A stretch of DNA of 64,000 nt from Phascolomyces articulosus (lineage: Eukaryota; Mucoromycota; Mucoromycetes; Mucorales; Lichtheimiaceae). Below, piece by piece: positions 26,490 to 36,470 of the stretch (positions are counted from its first letter, which is position 1; every line of letters starts with the position of its first letter). A program made the position numbers and the translations under genes. The stretch covers positions 496,001 to 560,000 of the forward strand of contig JAIXMP010000014.1 of assembly GCA_025677815.1 (NCBI GenBank), written 5' to 3'. Under the pieces are notes generated by a model, which had not been told where the DNA came from, did not search any database, and was given only the letters and a program-made list of their open reading frames with translations.

Positions 26490-27803
26490 CTTTTAGCAAT
26501 AATTAATTTTAAATGAAAGGAAAGTGTTGTAATAAAAGTTGAAAATGAACTGTAACGTAATTAAAAGGTCAAAATGGTAGAAAAAGTTTGTGCAGTTTTT
26601 TAAAAAAAAATAGGGGAGAAGAAGGTATAATATTTACGAGATTTTTTTTTTTTGAAAGAAAGAATAAAAAGCGGATTAATATTATTAATGGTGGTGAAGG
26701 TGTTGTTATATAAAAGGTCGGAAATGAAGTAATAATAGGTAAAAGGGTTTAAAGGGAGAGGAGGGAAAAAGCAAATAAAAAAATATAAGTTTTTTTTTTT
26801 TTTTTTGCTTGGTAACTTTTTACACCTCTAACATATTAAGTTCTCCATATATTACCAAGCTAAAAACGTCATGAGCCACGAGGTTATAATAAAACGCGAA
26901 AGTGTTTCGGGCTTGAGTAAAAATGGCTGGGATCCGATTTTGCAACACATTTTTTTTTATGTCAAAATGGATCGTCTGAAACTATTATGCAAATCTGTTT
27001 TTGTCGTTATTATGATTAAATTATATCATTATCATCGTTTAGATGGTAATAATACTTTTTTGGGAAGATGTATTCTTTTCGATCTTTCAATCACTCGTTG
27101 CATGATTGAAAACAAGTTACAGTTTAATTTGAAATGTAATAATATAATATATACTAGTGCCACTCATGACTGACAAGTACGCCATATAAATAATTCAAAC
27201 AAAATAATAAACACTAATATACTTTTCACTCATTCAATAAGGTTCTATATGGTTTTTTTTTCAATATTTCATGGTAAATAACAAGAGTAATCTTATTTAA
27301 CAAAAACGAACTTGAATTATCTTGTTGTTGCATATAAAAAAACAAGTTCGTTTTTTTTTTTAAAAAAAAAGCTGCATATTATGTGTAATAAGTAAATATT
27401 GAGCAACAATTTACTCCTAGCAAAATGAACACAGTAAAAGATACCACGTCACATCATGCGTTATGTTGATAATAATACATAAATAAACTTTTTTTCTAGC
27501 CGATCCTTCGATCCGTGTTTGCTATTTTTCTTGTTAATTAACACACATGCGTGTGAAACATATTTTTTAGAAATTTGTAAGAATACCTTATTGGTTTATA
27601 TATTGATGTAATATTTAATTGATAAATGGGTGTTTCATAGTTACTGTTTTATGTTGAGATGACTATGCTTATAACCATATGTAGTCATACTAAGATTTTA
27701 TTAGAGACCTAGCAATACTAATATATATATATATATATATAATCAAGTGTTGAGTGTATATATCATAATATACTGTATTGAATCATGGTTTCCAGAAAAG
27801 ATA
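26490..27803. other. Intergenic region between Hook gene and transposon
   Basis: About 1.3 kb. It holds T-runs (26641, 26790), a 13-bp perfect inverted repeat (27302-27355) and an (AT)n run at 27719-27741. A 100-codon open frame at 26871-27173 lacks recognisable features and is not called as a gene. Confidence 0.45.
27302..27355. repeat. Perfect 13-bp inverted repeat / hairpin
   Basis: The arm AAAAACGAACTTG at 27302-27314 is exactly complementary to CAAGTTCGTTTTT at 27343-27355, with a 28-nt loop, followed by longer T and A runs. It could be a small MITE-like remnant or a transcript-end hairpin. No function is proven. Confidence 0.6.
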
Positions 27804-28007
27804 CAGGATTTTCCTCGTTTTAGGCGGTCCATTTTCTTCAACATGGTGCTGGTTTTTCTTTAAGATGGCGGTTAGCGGAGACTTTCATAGCGCGTGATGT
27901 ATTTTTCATTTGACACTGGGCTGTTTTTTCCAAGCTGACGGCTGAAAATTTTACTGTGGGCGTCCAAATATTATCAGTGTGGTGCCCAAATGCTTTTACT
28001 TGGTGGC
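27804..28007 (+). repeat. Left terminal inverted repeat
   Basis: Bases 27804-27890 pair almost perfectly with the reverse complement of 32274-32361. An inner block at about 27983-28007 (GCCCAAATGCTTTTACTTGG) also matches the right end. About 90 bp separating outer and inner blocks here is absent on the right side, so this copy carries an insertion or the right carries a deletion. Confidence 0.85.
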
Positions 28008-28752
28008 TAACAACACAGCACCAAAGATCAGAACAACGCATAGAAGAAAAACTGTCTTTTTCCTATAGGAACTTCGTTTAATCTTTTTTTTTCTCGAAAT
28101 AACATGCCAAGTAATCACCACCTTTTTAAGAAAAGCGGCCGTTTTGGTTTACAAAAAAAGGTGAACAAAGGAAAAGGGCCTATATAAGACACGCCAATTC
28201 TCATAATAAAACCAATAGCGCAATTGAGGTTCTGTATCATCAAGGTCGAAAGAAAAAAAAGAAAAGCATAATACTACACTTTCTACGAATTAAATCTACT
28301 AACAGTCTTTTTTCTTATATTAGTTTTTTTCTGAATAAAACTAGCATTCGCATACCTAGTAAAAAGTAATGTTTTTTATTTATGGTCCTCTATCAGAGCA
28401 ATGAATATATACTTTATTTGCTATAGTAATACTGTGATATATGGGTCTTTTTAATCGGTGTATATTATCATGGTATTATATTATAAATGAATATTGGGGA
28501 AAAAGTGATGATGAAGAGATATATTCAGATAGAGATGTATGGATGTTACAAGACTGGATAGTTTGTGTAAAAAATGCTTGAGTAACGAAAATAATACATT
28601 ATTATTAAATGTGTGATTGGATGAAGTTGAATAGATGTACTAGACAAATAATAATATAATGCAGTATTATATAATAAAAAAATTTAAAGAAAGGGTTACT
28701 GTCAATGACAATAATAATGAAAAAAAAAGGAATAATAGTAATCAACTGAAGT
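28008..28752. other. Internal non-coding part of the element
   Basis: AT-rich sequence between the left terminal repeat and the 3' end of the minus-strand cargo gene. No coding signal was recognised. Confidence 0.45.
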
Positions 28753-30539
28753 TCAATATCTAGACGAGGTACCAAGTGTTCGGTTGTGAGTCCTGCTGAT
28801 CAGTGCATATAATTCGGACATTGGGACAACACCAGCGTCATCATTCGCCATAGCACCAGCTTCATCATCTCGCGTAACATGAGTAGCATGACATTCATTC
28901 CAGAAACATCGTCCGACTTTTGTCAGCTTGTTCAAGTTCATCAGTGATACAAAAGAATGTAGGTTCGATAAGGACGAAGCATAAGTGAACTGCGCAATAT
29001 CCAGCATTGTGGAGCAATTTTTGTGTTGTTTTTTTGTAATAAAGAACGTTAGATCAAATCCATTGATCATGAATCCAAAGCACGAGTTCAGCCTCCACTT
29101 GTCAATTGCCCTTTTTGAAGCGATTCCTAAGCGTAGGACATCGAGTGATACTGAATATTTTGTTGTAGAACTGTTGCCAGGCTTTCATTCTCCGAAACCA
29201 ACAAGGTAGCCAAAGTCGTGTTGCATGATCGTTGAAACAATTGCATCGGGGCGTATATCAGTTTGCTCCTCATCTGTTGATTTATTTGGCCATCGTAACG
29301 CAACATTCTTATCTTGATCTGCAATAAGCTCGGATAACAAGGCATCATAATATGTTGTTTGTAGTTCGACTTCTCCCAATTTATCCATGTTGAGGATCTC
29401 GACTCTTGGCAACTTTGTTAATCTAATATATAAACCAGTCCAGTGAGCAGTAGCTACGAAGCACACACAGACACACAGTTCAATGACTCCCATATCAACA
29501 CTTACAAGTTTGCTACTCCTTCAACTACATTTGCTTTATTACCACCTTCCATGGAAGCTGCCAATGTGAGTAGCTCCAATTTGGCCGTTCTGATGGTTTT
29601 CGTTTTCTCAGCAACTTCATTGATAATCCTTGTAACCTTGATAAATTCGTCGTCGTTAAATAATTCTTCGCTTTCTTGAGTATCGAGAATTTTTAATTCT
29701 TGTAACATTTCTGTGCACATCAAGTCAAGGTTGGACAATTGGATTTTTTTTTTGCAATCACTATGGTCATCGGGTGCCAAGAACAAGATATTTGCCGTTG
29801 CCATGATTTCTTGTAGATCTTTTTCAATTGTAAATGTTGGGTAGTGTGATGAAATGTATTCTTGGTATTGTTTAAATGTGTCAGTGACATTGACGTGTTT
29901 AATGATGAGCGGGGTATGTATTTCGGTTGGTGTTGATGTACCTGGATTGCTGCTTTCTGAACTACTACTATTATTATTGTTGCTTGTATTACTACCACTA
30001 TTATTGCTACAACTACCAGTATTACTGTTGTTACTGTTACTATTACTTTCTTTGTTACTATTAATATTGTTGTTGCTACTGCTATGATTACGTTCGCTGA
30101 TACTACGATCATTATGGTTGTTATCATCAGAATTATTAATGTTGGTACCACGATCACGATTGTTGGTGCTGCTACTGCTGCTTTCAACATTACTATTGCT
30201 GTCATCGTTGTTGATTGATGATCCTTGTGGACCTTCGTGAATTATTGCATCAAGAAAAGCTGAGCATCTTACACGAGTTTCAGCTATTGTTTGTTTTCTT
30301 GCTTGTTCTTTCCAAAAATTCTTTGCATCAAGGGACTTCTTCCATCCATCCAAATCTTGAAGAAGACTTTCTCTTCTGTCTCTACTAAAGTGTGTCCTCA
30401 AAATGTTTCGGTATCTTGTCACTGTGTATTGTCGATCGGTGAGACCAAATTCAATGGCGAAATCCTTGGCCGTAAGAGTGTTGGAATTGTTGAGACACCA
30501 TTGTGCGTCATTGGAAGTGCGCTTTCGTTTGCCTGGCAT
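28753..30539 (-). pseudogene. Mucoromycota-type multicopy protein with PD-(D/E)xK-like motif, broken by one in-frame TGA
   Basis: Two exons (29506-30539 and 28753-29422, intron phase 2) would give 567 codons. The N-terminus MPGKRKRTSND precedes a possible helix-turn-helix stretch (TAKDFAIEFGLTDRQYTV). Next comes about 90 residues of Asn/Ser low complexity (plus coordinates 29930-30210), then a conserved C-terminal domain. That domain contains WPNKSTDEEQTDIRPDA and GYLVGFGE, then TGA, then KPGNSSTTKYSV, INGFDLTFF and FWNEC. The arrangement PD (403-404), 18 residues, E423-stop-K425 resembles the PD-(D/E)xK nuclease core. The family identity rests on my recollection of similar repeated proteins in Mucorales, and nuclease activity is inference. 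The frame is intact on both sides of the TGA (29185-29187). The gene is therefore either freshly inactivated, misread, or uses readthrough. Confidence 0.65.
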
Positions 30540-30546
30540 TGACTGT

Positions 30547-30567
30547 AGTAGTAGTAGTAGTAGTAGT
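30547..30567 (+). repeat. (TAG/AGT)n trinucleotide run
   Basis: About seven copies of a TAG/GTA-phase trinucleotide lie immediately upstream of the cargo-gene ATG (minus strand), in its presumed 5' leader. Confidence 0.7.
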
Positions 30568-30900
30568 GAAAGGATTTCAAAGAGCAAAGGGAGTTTTACG
30601 AAAGCAATCAAAATAAGTAATCGAACGCGCTGTGGGATAAAAGGATTCGACTTGTTTGAACTACCACCCCACTCACACCTTGTCTTGATGCTATTTATTG
30701 CAGGTTTATTACCATAGTTTTTGACTCGGTTTCTCTTATAAAACAACCGTATATTTAACTTTTTTCTTTCTTTTTCTATTATAGGCGAAAGCAAGGAGTG
30801 CCTCGAAGAATTCTATAATGCTACTATTTTTGATAAGTCTTTGTTCTTTTTCTTTATTTTCTTGACACACTTTTGGCTTCCTAACCACCTCAGCAAACAA

Positions 30901-31095
30901 GATGTTTGTAGTAGTAGTCCTTTGGATGAACATCATGATACCAACCATTGCATTAGTAGTCTTCGGATGAACACCATTGACTTGGGTTCTTGATTGTGCA
31001 TGAGATGCTTGTAGTAGTAGTCCTTTGGATGAACACCATGATACCAACCATTGCAGTAGTAGTCTTCGGATGAACACCATTGACTTGGGTTCTCA
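30901..31095 (+). repeat. Direct tandem duplication, period 103 bp
   Basis: Two copies begin GATGTTTGTAG (30901) and GATGCTTGTAG (31004) and run through CTTTGGATGAACA and CTTCGGATGAACACCATTGA. Each unit is itself two half-repeats built on TAGTAGTC..(T/C)GGATGAACA. They lie just upstream of the cargo gene inside the element. Confidence 0.8.
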
Positions 31096-31835
31096 TGCGA
31101 GGTGGAGGAAGCAGTGTATAACGATATGTTTAACTTATTTTTTTTCTTTTCTTTTTATAGACGAAGCAGTGATGACTTACAAAATTCCTCACAGTTGGTT
31201 ACTGTTCTTGATGGTCTTGTTACTTTTATCTACTTTCTCCACTCTCCGACGTCATATCCCTTTTCCTGTCTTATTACAAACTGTTATATCTGAGTGTACT
31301 AGCTTTTCTCCACCTCTCTATTGTTTATATTATAGTAATAAATCTTTTTTAAAATTACTATATCAAAATGTATCTTTTCAAATCGTTCAAGTTTCAAGCT
31401 ATTGGAAGTATCGTTGACTGTAATTTTATGTATTATTCGACTTTTTCATTTGGATCGAGATTAGGTGTGGTATTGGAATGTGTAATAAGCATTCAATAAG
31501 GAAAGAATTTGCCGTTATCCGTGGTGATAATATAATATGTTGTGGTCACTGGCAAGTTTTCATTCGTTGTTACGAAGAATATATGTATAGTTTCGTGTTG
31601 TTATCTTCCTTTGTTCATATCCACATTTTATTATAACAACAGTTTATCATTGCTTTTTAAACAGTAATAGTAAATGCTTGTTCCAGAGGGCATACAATAA
31701 ATTTCCAAGAATTTTTAATACACCAGACTCATTAAACCAGGAGCTTACTGACTGCTATTATTATTGTGTAATATGATCATTCTGAAACCTCTATACTATG
31801 TATCTACATGGTGTTATACTTTTTACACAGTACGA
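31096..31835. other. Element interior between duplication and transposase relic
   Basis: AT-rich. An open frame to 31417 has hydrophobic stretches but no recognisable domain. The expected N-terminal DNA-binding and first DDE parts of a Tc1 transposase are not visible here. Confidence 0.4.
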
Positions 31836-32118
31836 GTTTCATTTACGAAACGTATAAGTCTCGTGGAGCGATTGATTGCCAAAAATCTACAATTTTATCA
31901 GCAATATACCTTCCTCCTTATTCACTAATGTTGAATCCCATAGAGGAGTTTTGGTCCAAGTTGAAGGCCGGTGTGAAACGATAGATCTTATCAACAAATA
32001 GTCCTTTGACACCTCGTATTGTCCAGTCAGCATACTTATTTACTGCTAAAGATTGTGAAGGGTGGATACGTCATGCAATGTCTTATTTTCTTCGTTGTAT
32101 CCTTGAAGAAAAAATGTT
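31836..32118 (+). pseudogene. Tc1/mariner transposase, C-terminal relic
   Basis: One frame reads the DDE-family C-terminal block: YLPPYSLMLNPIEEFWSKLK (with the catalytic-triad Glu in NPIEEFW), AGVKR, then a TAG stop. It continues in the same frame with LTPRIVQSAYLFTAKDCEGW and IRHAMSYFLRC. Only about 90 codons survive. The upstream Asp residues and the paired HTH domain cannot be found, and there is at least one nonsense codon. Orientation toward the nearby right terminal repeat is as in intact Tc1 elements. Confidence 0.8.
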
Positions 32119-32232
32119 ATAGTTACTATTGTTTTTAAAATCATCATTTATTCGTTATCATTATAAAAAATAACCAACTTTTTGTCTAGTTTTTCTTTCC
32201 ATGCTACAAAAGAACTGCTACAACTGGGGTTG

Positions 32233-32361
32233 TAAGCCACCAAGTAAAAAGCATTTGGGCAGCAAATTATAAGCTATGAAAGTCTCCGCTAACCGCCATC
32301 TTAAAGAAAAACCAGCGCCATGTTGAAAAAAATGGACCGCCTAAAACGAGGAAAAATCCTG
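32233..32361 (-). repeat. Right terminal inverted repeat
   Basis: The reverse complement of 27804-27890 occupies 32274-32361, with an inner matching block at about 32233-32261. It ends ...ATCCTG followed by the flanking TA at 32362. Confidence 0.85.
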
Positions 32362-33886
32362 TAGAGTAAAAGAGGGAAAAGAAGGAAAAAAAGGAGTTGC
32401 GCATTTTTTATATTTTTATCTTTTATTATGTTGCACAAATTTACACTAGACTTTTTGTACCACCTTAAAGTAAGCTGCATTATAAACATCCAAAATAAAC
32501 CTATTCGTCCATTATCAACATCTTATTGGAGTCATGTTTTTACCTACACTATTTATCCTACATTACAATCTCTACTATATATAAAACAAGGTTACTGTTA
32601 GTATTCTTCTTCTTAAATTAGCAGCATAATTGCCTTTGTTTATTATTTGATAGTTATATAATTTTCTTTCATATTGTAAGCGTTATGCGAAATAATATAT
32701 AGCTTCCAATAACGGTCCACTTGTTCTTTTCTTTTAATTAGTATATTTTGTAATGAATGGAAAGAATGCTACTATAGCCTTACATTACTCGTAAGAAAGG
32801 GAAAATTGTAAACTTTCGAAGAATCTCCTAGATCCAGACGTCATAATTAAAGCAAGGGTACTATAAATCTCACGCTGAGGCGCTGGAGAAGTTTGTAGTA
32901 TAATATTCCACGGTTTGTTGCTGGTGCGCGCGTTTTCGGAGCAGAACTACTTTGCAAATTCGAATCCAGACTACTTGACCCGTTCGTCCGCGAGTATAAA
33001 AGCTCATACTTTGACCTTCTAGTTTCATTTGACACGCATGACATAGAGAAAAAGGTCAATGTAAGAATACTTGAGATTTATATTAAATCTAGTTCATAAT
33101 ACATATACACTTGTATCTTTTCATTATATGAATTGTATGACATATATTTTATATATAATGACACATATCTGATTCATAAGGAATAGAATCGGATCATGGT
33201 TTGTTCTTTGATTCTTTTAATGAAAAACCGCATGAAGGTTCCTAAAAAGGCTACACGGTTTTTTACTACCCAGGTATTTGCAATGACGACGGATAATGAT
33301 TTTAATACTAAACCTTTTTATTCTACAAGCTATTAAACGAATAACATGTACATTCCCAGCCACCAAAGAGACCTTGATAGATCAGAACAATATTATTAGA
33401 ACAAATACAGAAATTTAAATTGCCAAGTCTAAACAATAGTAAAAATGTGATATAATGTTATTTATAACAAGGCATCGCGAAGAAGCATGACGAAGCTTGC
33501 TATTTTTGATCACTTTTTTCTTTGCATTAATAATTTGTTAATACCCTTGCAAAATCTAGTTCCATCCGTTTAAAAATTCAGTGGATCACTGACATTTCCA
33601 ATACCTTCGGCTTAATCCGTGTCATATTACTCTTATACCCCTTCTTCTCTAACACACCTTCTAAAATAGGGTAGCTTTGTAATGCCTCAGTCATGTACGG
33701 GCCGTAATATTCCCGTATTTCAGGTACAGTGTATAATTCAATTTTTCACTCTCCGTTTCATTCATTCCCAACCCTGTAAAACCTTTCTCCATATAAGAAG
33801 AATGATCGATCCAGAGGGCTCTTTTCTTTTACTTTTCACTCTTTATACATACACTTTAAAGTACCAAAGAAAGAAAAAACGTCATA
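32362..33886. other. Intergenic region upstream of sulfotransferase-like gene
   Basis: About 1.5 kb. No gene was recognised. It includes the promoter of the gene starting at 33887. Confidence 0.5.
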
Positions 33887-34836
33887 ATGGCACCACTTGA
33901 AATTATTGGAGCAGGTCAACCTCGCTGCGGAACTGATAGTTTACGTGAAGCTCTTAATTTACTTGGGTAAGTAATTCAAAATATAGAAGCAGTGTGCCGT
34001 CTTGGTCTCACCAAGAAGTATATGGAGTACTATTGCGCAATATTGCGTCATGTAGCGACATCACTTGCTTATTACACAAAAACAAACACTGTATAGATAC
34101 AATACCCATCATATGCGTTCTATGTTCGAATGTGATCGTCACCCCGAAGCTTTCGAAGAAGCCTACCTTAACCCTGAAAAAGAAACTGATTGGAACTGGG
34201 TTTATGATGGATTCAATGCTGGTGTGGATTGGTATGTAATATATACTTTTTTTTATAAATATTATTAAAAACGAGAGAGAAAGAGAGGAGTATGGATTGC
34301 TGTGGTTTAAACTCTGTCGAATGACAAAATATTTCATTTATCACTCATCATTTTTCTCTTTTTCTATACATAGTCCCACGGTTTCTGTTATCGATCAATT
34401 GCTGAAATACTATCCTAACGCTAAGGTCATCCTTACCAAGCGTGATGCTGATAGTTGGCATAAATCTGTCTTGAACACTATCTACAAGTTCCATGATTGG
34501 GTCCCAGAAAATGCTCCCGATTACATGGTGCGTAACCGAAAAATGGCAAAGACCATCTTTATGGACGGCGCTTTCCAAGATATGCAAAAGTTCAAGGATG
34601 AACCCGAGTTCTATAAGGCTCGTTACGAAGAGCACAACAAGTGGGTCATGGAAAATGTTCCAAAGGAACGTTTGTTGGTTCTCGATTTGAATGAAGGTAT
34701 CACCTGGGAAAAAATTTGTCCATTCCTTGATAAGCCCATCCCTTCTCAACCATATCCTCATGCCAACTCTACCAAAGAAATCACTGAACACTTTGTCAAG
34801 ATGCAAGAACAATCTACAGGTCCCAAGAAAGAATGA
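33887..34836 (+). CDS. Sulfotransferase-family (P-loop) protein, copy 1
   Basis: Three exons (33887-33966, 34097-34231, 34374-34836) encode about 225 aa. The N-terminal IGAGQPRCGTDSLREAL is the 5'-PSB/P-loop-like motif seen in the fungal sulfotransferase_4-type proteins (GAGxxRTGTxSLxxAL). KVILTKRDADSWHKSV is the 3'-phosphate-binding strand and helix. GVDWCPTVSVID and LLVLDLNEGITWEKICPFLD are further conserved blocks. Such proteins are widespread in fungi, with the substrate and even PAPS use unproven. A cytosolic location is likely, as there is no signal peptide. The paralogue at 62890-63818 has exactly equal first and second exon lengths (80 and 135 nt) and intron phases, so the two derive from one spliced ancestor. 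Confidence 0.88.
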
Positions 34837-36470
34837 ATTGTTTGAATAGCTACCACTACTGGTACTATTAGTAGTGTATAAATAGTATTTACCCACCATC
34901 CTATGTTTATATAAAAAAACTTGTCATCCCAATGATCACATGAAATAAAACATATATCCACAATACCAGGAAATTTATCTCTTTATGGTAAAGTTGTTTT
35001 ATGGAGAGTCCCCCATGTATAGTATTATAGTATCATCAGTGATTTAAGGGTACCTAATAAATTTGTATAATCAAATAAGTAAACAGAAGGGCTAGCCCAT
35101 AGTAAGTGATTCACCGTCATGAATACTTGTACAAAAGAATGAGAATTAAATATATTATTTCTGTTAATAAGTATGATGAGATAGTGCACTATCTGTGTGT
35201 GTTACTAGGCTAAATAACACACAGACTAATTAATAAGGATAAACAATGCAATGCGTACACGATCTTAACTAACAACAACACCAGCCATATTTCAAATGTA
35301 GAATCGTGTTCAATGCACACGCGCCATAATTTATCCGGGATCGGATCTCCTCAGCAAAAAAAAAAAAAAATCACGTTACTATTTTATGTAGTATGTTCTA
35401 ATATTGTATCGCAGAGCTCACGTACTAAGTACTATGAAAACCGCACCTTTTTCACGCGAAGAAGAACCACAGTACTGGGATGTCTTGAAATTCTTTATGG
35501 GATACCAAAAAAAAACCAAGGGAATTTGTTCATTTTGTTCTAGTTGCTAACATCTCCCTCAACTCCAAGTACACCATCATCCGTTCGCTTATTTATAATA
35601 CATTACGTACGGGGCTTATTTACCCACCACTAAATAATGTGATTGCTGAGCAACTGTCATGCCTAAAGAAATACAGCTTTTCATAGTTGTCTTTTTTTTT
35701 GCTGTATGGTGTGGCCAAAGTATAACTGTCGAAATCACAAATAGTTTCAATTCCAAAATCCGTAAGAAAAACTATATATCATATCTCTAAAACGGGATAA
35801 ACTATCTAGCTTCAATATACTTGGATGGGAAAAGGTGAAATTATAGTAAGAAAAAGACATGTTTTGAATAAGGAAACATACATATACGTGGCGTTCTAGT
35901 AAATATGAAGAAAAAGTGTACATTTATCAAATATCAAAAGCTCATTTGGTGACTTAAGCCCTAACTCTAAGAAGAAATGTTTCAAAATCCAGTGTACCCT
36001 GCAAAATCCGGAAAAAATGACCATCTATGAATTGTCATAGAATATTTTTTATAAATCAAATTATATTTGTATTCTTTAAATTATAAAATAAAATAAAATC
36101 AACAATTAAGTGTATTTTAAGGGATATCTTGGTACGAAAATGTTTTGAGGGTATGTAAAAAAATGACATTTATAAGTTGGTTACACCATATTAGTATTCT
36201 AATCAAGTGGTCCCTCAATAGCTGCTTCTAACATGGATGAATTTTTGGAATATATATGATTCTTTCTAATAATGCTATAAACGATTATAATTAATTTTCT
36301 CTTCGCTTTGCTGAATAAAGTGGTTAGCATGATAAAAATACCTAAATGTAACAATAGCTATAAAAGATGTTCAATAGTTTTTTTGATCAAGATATATCTG
36401 ATAGTAAGTTTTAAGTATGAATAAAAATCATACATAAAAAATGAATGTAAATATATATCCCTTTCCAAGA
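34837..36470. other. Gene-poor intergenic tract
   Basis: About 1.6 kb, AT-rich. Short frames only, and nothing is recognised. Confidence 0.5.

Larger units (their letters stand above)
27804..32361 (+). mobile_element. Tc1/mariner-type element with cargo gene (defective)
   Basis: Two inverted copies of an ~88-bp sequence bound this 4558-bp segment. Each end starts CAGGATTTT and is flanked by TA (27802-27803 and 32362-32363), the target duplication of Tc1/mariner elements. Near the right end on the plus strand is a decayed transposase C-terminus (about 31836-32118). Most of the interior is a minus-strand gene of a different type (28753-30539) plus a 103-bp direct duplication. The element is much longer than a standard 1.3-2.5 kb Tc1/mariner. 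It has therefore either captured a gene or received an insertion. With only a broken transposase it is non-autonomous. Confidence 0.78.

Noticed and set aside
26871..27173. 100-aa frame upstream of the transposon
   Set aside because: No domain, no splice partners, biased only by AT content. Probably chance.
29720..30205. Val/Ile-rich 161-aa frame opposite and overlapping the cargo gene
   Set aside because: It is the shifted reading of the Asn/Ser trinucleotide region. Composition is explained by the repeat and there is no independent coding sign.
29502..30794. 430-codon open frame taken to start upstream of MPGKRKRT
   Set aside because: The part before 30539 is Leu-run and repeat-derived, and the conserved basic MPGKRKRT start at 30539 is a better start. 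The frame also continues downstream by splicing at 29505.
31025..31417. 130-aa hydrophobic frame inside the element
   Set aside because: It begins in the 103-bp duplication and has no recognisable transposase or membrane-protein motif.
32941..32990. Possible tRNA T-arm (TTCGAATCC)
   Set aside because: No matching acceptor, D or anticodon arms could be folded around it.
36001..36470. CRISPR-like or regularly spaced repeats in AT-rich tracts
   Set aside because: Only simple A/T similarity, with no repeated unit of constant length or spacing. Not expected in a fungal genome.
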